Made by a program: the position numbers and the translations under genes. Under the pieces are notes generated by a model. The model did no database searches, had not been told where the DNA came from, and was given only the letters and a program-made list of their open reading frames with translations. This document shows positions 62,801 to 64,000 of a DNA stretch of 64,000 nucleotides, piece after piece (the first letter of the stretch is position 1; each line of letters opens with the position of its first letter). The DNA comes from Bilabrum cf. latius (lineage: Eukaryota; Bigyra: Bicosoecida; Bigyra; Bicosoecida), in NCBI GenBank assembly GCA_965178125.1, contig OZ237738.1, positions 248,001-312,000 on the forward strand, in the 5' to 3' direction.

Positions 62801-64000
62801 CTGTGAGCTTCGCGCCCCCCGTCCTGAACTCAACCGTGATGACCGCGGACCTGCCAGGCAGTGGGGGAGGTACCTTCACCATCCGCGGTACTGGCTTCGG
62901 GCCGTTGGGTGCTGTCGGTCTCAACAACGCGCGCTCTGCCTTGCAGGTGGTGTATGCCCCTAGCTGGGACACGAGTGGGTACACGTACACTGGCCGGGGC
63001 TGCGCGGTGACTGTGGCCCACACTGAAGCAGAGTGCACCACGGGCGAGGGCTTCGGCGCCTCAAACTGGGTGATCCTTCAAGTGGCGGATGCAAGTGTGG
63101 AGGAGAGCCGCCGAAGCACCGATTCGCAGACGCTCCGGTCAACGACACTGGATGACGCCATCAGGTTTGCTGCCCCTGTGGTGACCGACCTGCAGACCCC
63201 GTCCCAGACCGGGGGCCAACTGAGCACGGCAGGCCGCCAGCTCATCTCGATCTAGGGTAGGAACCTCGGCCGCTTCAAGGCATTCGGAGATGAGACGGCC
63301 CAGTCCCAGCAGCCTGGTCTCTTCCCTGCAGCTGGGTCTGGGGACTGTCCTCGCGGGTGGTCTGCATGCTCTCATGTGTACTCGCAGGGTGTGGCCAGCG
63401 CGCTTGGCTCCACTGCGGGCATGTATCCGACCGAGTCTGACTCCATGGTGCCGCGGGTGTCAGCCGCAACCCCGCCGGGGAGTAGCTCCGATGGTGCGGT
63501 GGGCTAGCCGATGCACCCTGGCATCATCTCGGTGACCTATGGGTATTTGCCGAACGGGACCACCCTCGCCGAGGCTGAGTCCATGATCTCGCAGTACAAC
63601 ACCGACCGACGGTCTAGCGTGGACTCTGCCACTGCAGCAAAGATGACCGATATCTTGCCCCCCAGCCTCAGTGCCCCGCTCTCTCGATTTAGGCCCACCT
63701 GCCTTGTCCTGGTTGCCCACACCATGCTGCAGTGCGAGACTGTGCCCGGCTATGGTGCAGGCGTAGTGTTTGTCGTGCGTGTGGGAGGCTTGATTTCATT
63801 GGTGCAGGAGGAGTCGCCGTTCACCAGCTACATAACACCGAGCGTGTCTGGTGTCACTGGTGACGGGGCATTCAACGCTTCGACTCGCGGGTCGCAACTG
63901 GTGCTGATCTCAGGTGCACAGTTAGGGTCGCGCGACCTGCAGCCCGTGACCAGGGTCCGTTACGGTCCCTACGACCCGTCGAACTCGCCCGCCATGAGTC
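44833..64000 (+). CDS. Giant secreted multidomain adhesion protein (LamG, fibrinogen, cadherin, IPT/TIG), 3' partial
   Basis: About 6,239 codons are visible and the frame is still open at the window edge. ATG 44833 starts a signal peptide (hydrophobic '[12 protein letters not shown]'), so the protein enters the secretory pathway. Exons are 44833-53595, 53686-54601, 54677-54797, 54884-56242, 56348-56598 and 56693 onward. In order: Ig-like domain, LamG/ConA-like repeats, a fibrinogen-like domain, Calx-beta, discoidin-like, more LamG, a DUF4215 Cys-rich module, Tyr-rich LamG, an ILEI-like domain, three H-type-lectin-like repeats, about ten cadherin-like repeats and IPT/TIG domains. Such a set implies carbohydrate and calcium-dependent contacts at the cell surface; the ligand is unknown. 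No membrane span is seen so far. Twenty-two TAG codons are in frame: 46309, 47011, 48097, 48103, 49648, 49807, 52156, 52492, 53242, 53788, 53836, 54520, 54769, 55626, 56232, 58918, 59485, 59956, 60751, 61759, 63253, 63505. Confidence 0.9.
44914..45290 (+). other. Ig-like (SbsA/Big_5 type) domain
   Basis: Right after the signal peptide, '[20 protein letters not shown]' followed by '[18 protein letters not shown]' matches the Big_5/SbsA Ig-like pattern (P-x-G-A-x-V, IxIxF, L-x-x-x-T-x-Y). Confidence 0.6.
46080..47590 (+). other. Two LamG/concanavalin-like domains
   Basis: Each has the pattern '(F)xFxAWFR/V', 'EWTHVCVTR' or 'RIHLVLTVD', a 'YINGAK' or 'LYKDGYAL' strand, and a closing '[14 protein letters not shown]' or '[14 protein letters not shown]'. 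TAG 46309 sits just before the first '[12 protein letters not shown]' strand, and TAG 47011 lies between the two domains. Confidence 0.8.
47675..48310 (+). other. Fibrinogen-like domain
   Basis: '[15 protein letters not shown]' is the fibrinogen C-terminal start motif (C-x-M-x-T-D-G-G-W-T). A late 'DDDGCSCYS' and '[19 protein letters not shown]' close the module. Two TAG codons (48097, 48103) fall inside it without breaking the frame. Confidence 0.75.
48350..48700 (+). other. Calx-beta-like domain
   Basis: '[20 protein letters not shown]' followed by '[17 protein letters not shown]' and '[15 protein letters not shown]' matches the Calx-beta consensus (T-x-x-G-T-A-x-x-G-x-D-Y, then I-x-V-x-I and E-x-F-x-V-x-L), a calcium-binding fold. 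Confidence 0.7.
48880..49380 (+). other. Discoidin/F5-8C-like galactose-binding domain
   Basis: '[12 protein letters not shown]', '[14 protein letters not shown]', a '[10 protein letters not shown]' strand and '[20 protein letters not shown]' follow the F5/8 type C order (A-x-G-K-P-V-x-x-S, A-V-D-G, V-R-x-V-x-I, L-x-E-I-E-V-Y). Confidence 0.6.
49385..52310 (+). other. Four further LamG/ConA-like domains
   Basis: Repeated units of about 230-270 residues share 'A-F/S-T-M-x-A-W-V-Y', '[12 protein letters not shown]' or '[12 protein letters not shown]', 'LFLNG' or 'LFVDGSQV', then '[12 protein letters not shown]' or '[13 protein letters not shown]'. TAG codons at 49648, 49807 and 52156 are inside. 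Confidence 0.8.
52495..52660 (+). other. DUF4215 / Myxococcus-type Cys-rich module
   Basis: '[20 protein letters not shown]' followed by '[15 protein letters not shown]' is the CGDG-x-EQCDDGN-x2-x-GDGCS-x2-C signature. It directly follows the TAG at 52492. Confidence 0.9.
53596..53685 (+). other. Intron 1 of the giant surface-protein gene (90 bp)
   Basis: Donor TACGCC|GTAAGT, acceptor CTATTCTAG|TATCCA. It removes the only in-frame TAA near the gene (53641). Confidence 0.85.
54602..54676 (+). other. Intron 2 of the giant surface-protein gene (75 bp)
   Basis: Donor AGCA|GTGAGT, acceptor TTTTGTAG|CGCGCG. A second AG nine bases further (GCGCAG|TGAGAC) would also keep the frame, so the acceptor is ambiguous. 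Confidence 0.7.
54798..54883 (+). other. Intron 3 of the giant surface-protein gene (86 bp)
   Basis: Donor TCCAA|GTAAGC, acceptor CTTCTCGCAG|CTGCGG. It shifts the genomic frame, and splicing gives 'SYEASNCGNMRTW'. Confidence 0.85.
56243..56347 (+). other. Intron 4 of the giant surface-protein gene (105 bp)
   Basis: Donor TTTTC|GTGAGT, acceptor ATCTCGCAG|GAGGTGG. An acceptor three bases later would add or drop one residue. Confidence 0.8.
56599..56692 (+). other. Intron 5 of the giant surface-protein gene (94 bp)
   Basis: Donor TATG|GTGAGA, acceptor CCTTTGCAG|GCCCAT. Splicing moves the genomic frame and continues as '[11 protein letters not shown]'. Confidence 0.85.
56900..57345 (+). other. 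ILEI/FAM3-like domain
   Basis: '[20 protein letters not shown]' with 'FDMSSHG', then 'LISLLQEIE', a 'LLVYVSAM' strand and '[10 protein letters not shown]' follow the ILEI/FAM3 order (G-I-N-V-V-V-L-x-x-x-x-G, F-D-T, F-L-x-x-I, V-x-V-x-V-x-D, F-V-G-x-x-G). The similarity was judged by eye. Confidence 0.5.
57665..58810 (+). other. Three tandem H-type-lectin-like repeats
   Basis: Three units begin with '[13 protein letters not shown]', '[13 protein letters not shown]' and '[13 protein letters not shown]'. Each is followed by an HxLG-type segment ('[13 protein letters not shown]', '[15 protein letters not shown]') and a strand-rich end, as in H-type lectins that bind GalNAc-like sugars. The first copy is the most diverged. 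Confidence 0.6.
58815..62530 (+). other. About ten cadherin-like repeats
   Basis: Linker motifs of the N-x-x-P-P type recur near 58855, 59155, 59465, 59770, 60115, 60570, 61030, 61345, 61695, 62212 and 62508 ('DANRPPV', 'DVNEPPI', 'DGNDPPVF', 'NINERPR'). Each is followed by an E-x-A-x2-G start and a D-x-D-x-G motif, the calcium-binding pattern of cadherins. TAG codons lie in two of the E-x-x-x-G-x starts (58918, 60751). Confidence 0.85.
62530..64000 (+). other. IPT/TIG domain array
   Basis: '[12 protein letters not shown]', '[13 protein letters not shown]', 'LISI-TAG-GRNLGRF' and '[13 protein letters not shown]' are four IPT/TIG starts (I-x-I-x-G-x-N-F/L-G). The third contains TAG 63253 at the variable position before Gly. 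Confidence 0.8.

Noticed and set aside
1-64000. TAG as a normal stop, making the window a set of about a hundred short genes or decayed pseudogenes
   Set aside because: Only TAG interrupts the frames, never TAA or TGA, the frame never shifts at a TAG, and domain order continues across each one.
1-64000. TAG as leucine (as in some rhizarian and ciliate lineages) or as glutamate
   Set aside because: Leu fits poorly at the RBM28 RRM1, MYB R1, zinc finger and coiled-coil sites. Glu fits some sites but not the MF-x-SG repeat or the position before Cys-Ser-His in RING 2. Gln fits all, although Glu is not formally excluded.
1-64000. Pyrrolysine insertion or programmed stop readthrough
   Set aside because: TAG occurs in nine of ten unrelated genes at many non-catalytic positions with no shared context, which is reassignment rather than special decoding.

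Overview
This window is a stretch of a gene-dense, GC-rich eukaryotic nuclear genome. The evidence is spliceosomal GT-AG introns of 75-172 bp, a type IB topoisomerase, a cytosolic-type lysyl-tRNA synthetase, an RBM28/Nop4 nucleolar protein, a three-repeat MYB and an RNF32-type RING protein. The lineage cannot be named from the sequence; a protist is the reasonable inference.

The central observation is a non-standard genetic code. Ten long reading frames fill almost the whole window. By hand I count about 94 in-frame TAG codons in roughly 20,270 codons, and no in-frame TAA or TGA. All nine genes whose 3' end is visible stop at TGA. Where TAG falls at an alignable position (RRM1 of RBM28, MYB repeat R1, a RanBP2-type zinc finger, a repeat inside the first gene), glutamine fits best. 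The window therefore reads sensibly only with UAG as sense, most likely Gln. Under the standard code every gene except lysyl-tRNA synthetase would look like fragments or pseudogenes.

Layout, left to right: (1) 1-6446 +, 5'-truncated Zn2Cys6 regulator with a PAS-like region. (2) 6598-9303 -, DNA topoisomerase I, two introns. (3) 9513-26303 -, one uninterrupted frame of about 5,596 residues with helical Ala-rich segments, Lys-Gly linkers, ankyrin repeats and an IQ motif. (4) 26544-29824 -, RBM28/Nop4-like protein with four RRMs, one intron. (5) 30096-31667 +, coiled-coil protein of unknown role. (6) 31678-33831 +, RNF32-like double-RING protein with an extra zinc finger. (7) 33905-38569 -, R1R2R3 MYB. 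(8) 38932-40962 +, lysyl-tRNA synthetase with a C-terminal EF1B/GST-C-like extension. (9) 41145-43976 -, type II membrane protein joining two glycosyltransferase-like domains. (10) 44833 to beyond 64000 +, a giant secreted adhesion-type protein (Ig-like, LamG, fibrinogen, Calx-beta, discoidin, ILEI-like, H-type-lectin-like, cadherin and IPT/TIG modules), five introns.

Intergenic gaps run from 10 to 856 bp, and two divergent pairs share short promoter regions. No tRNA, rRNA, transposon or CRISPR array was recognised. The genes do not form one pathway: they mix nuclear housekeeping (TOP1, RBM28, MYB), translation (LysRS), Golgi glycosylation and cell-surface adhesion.
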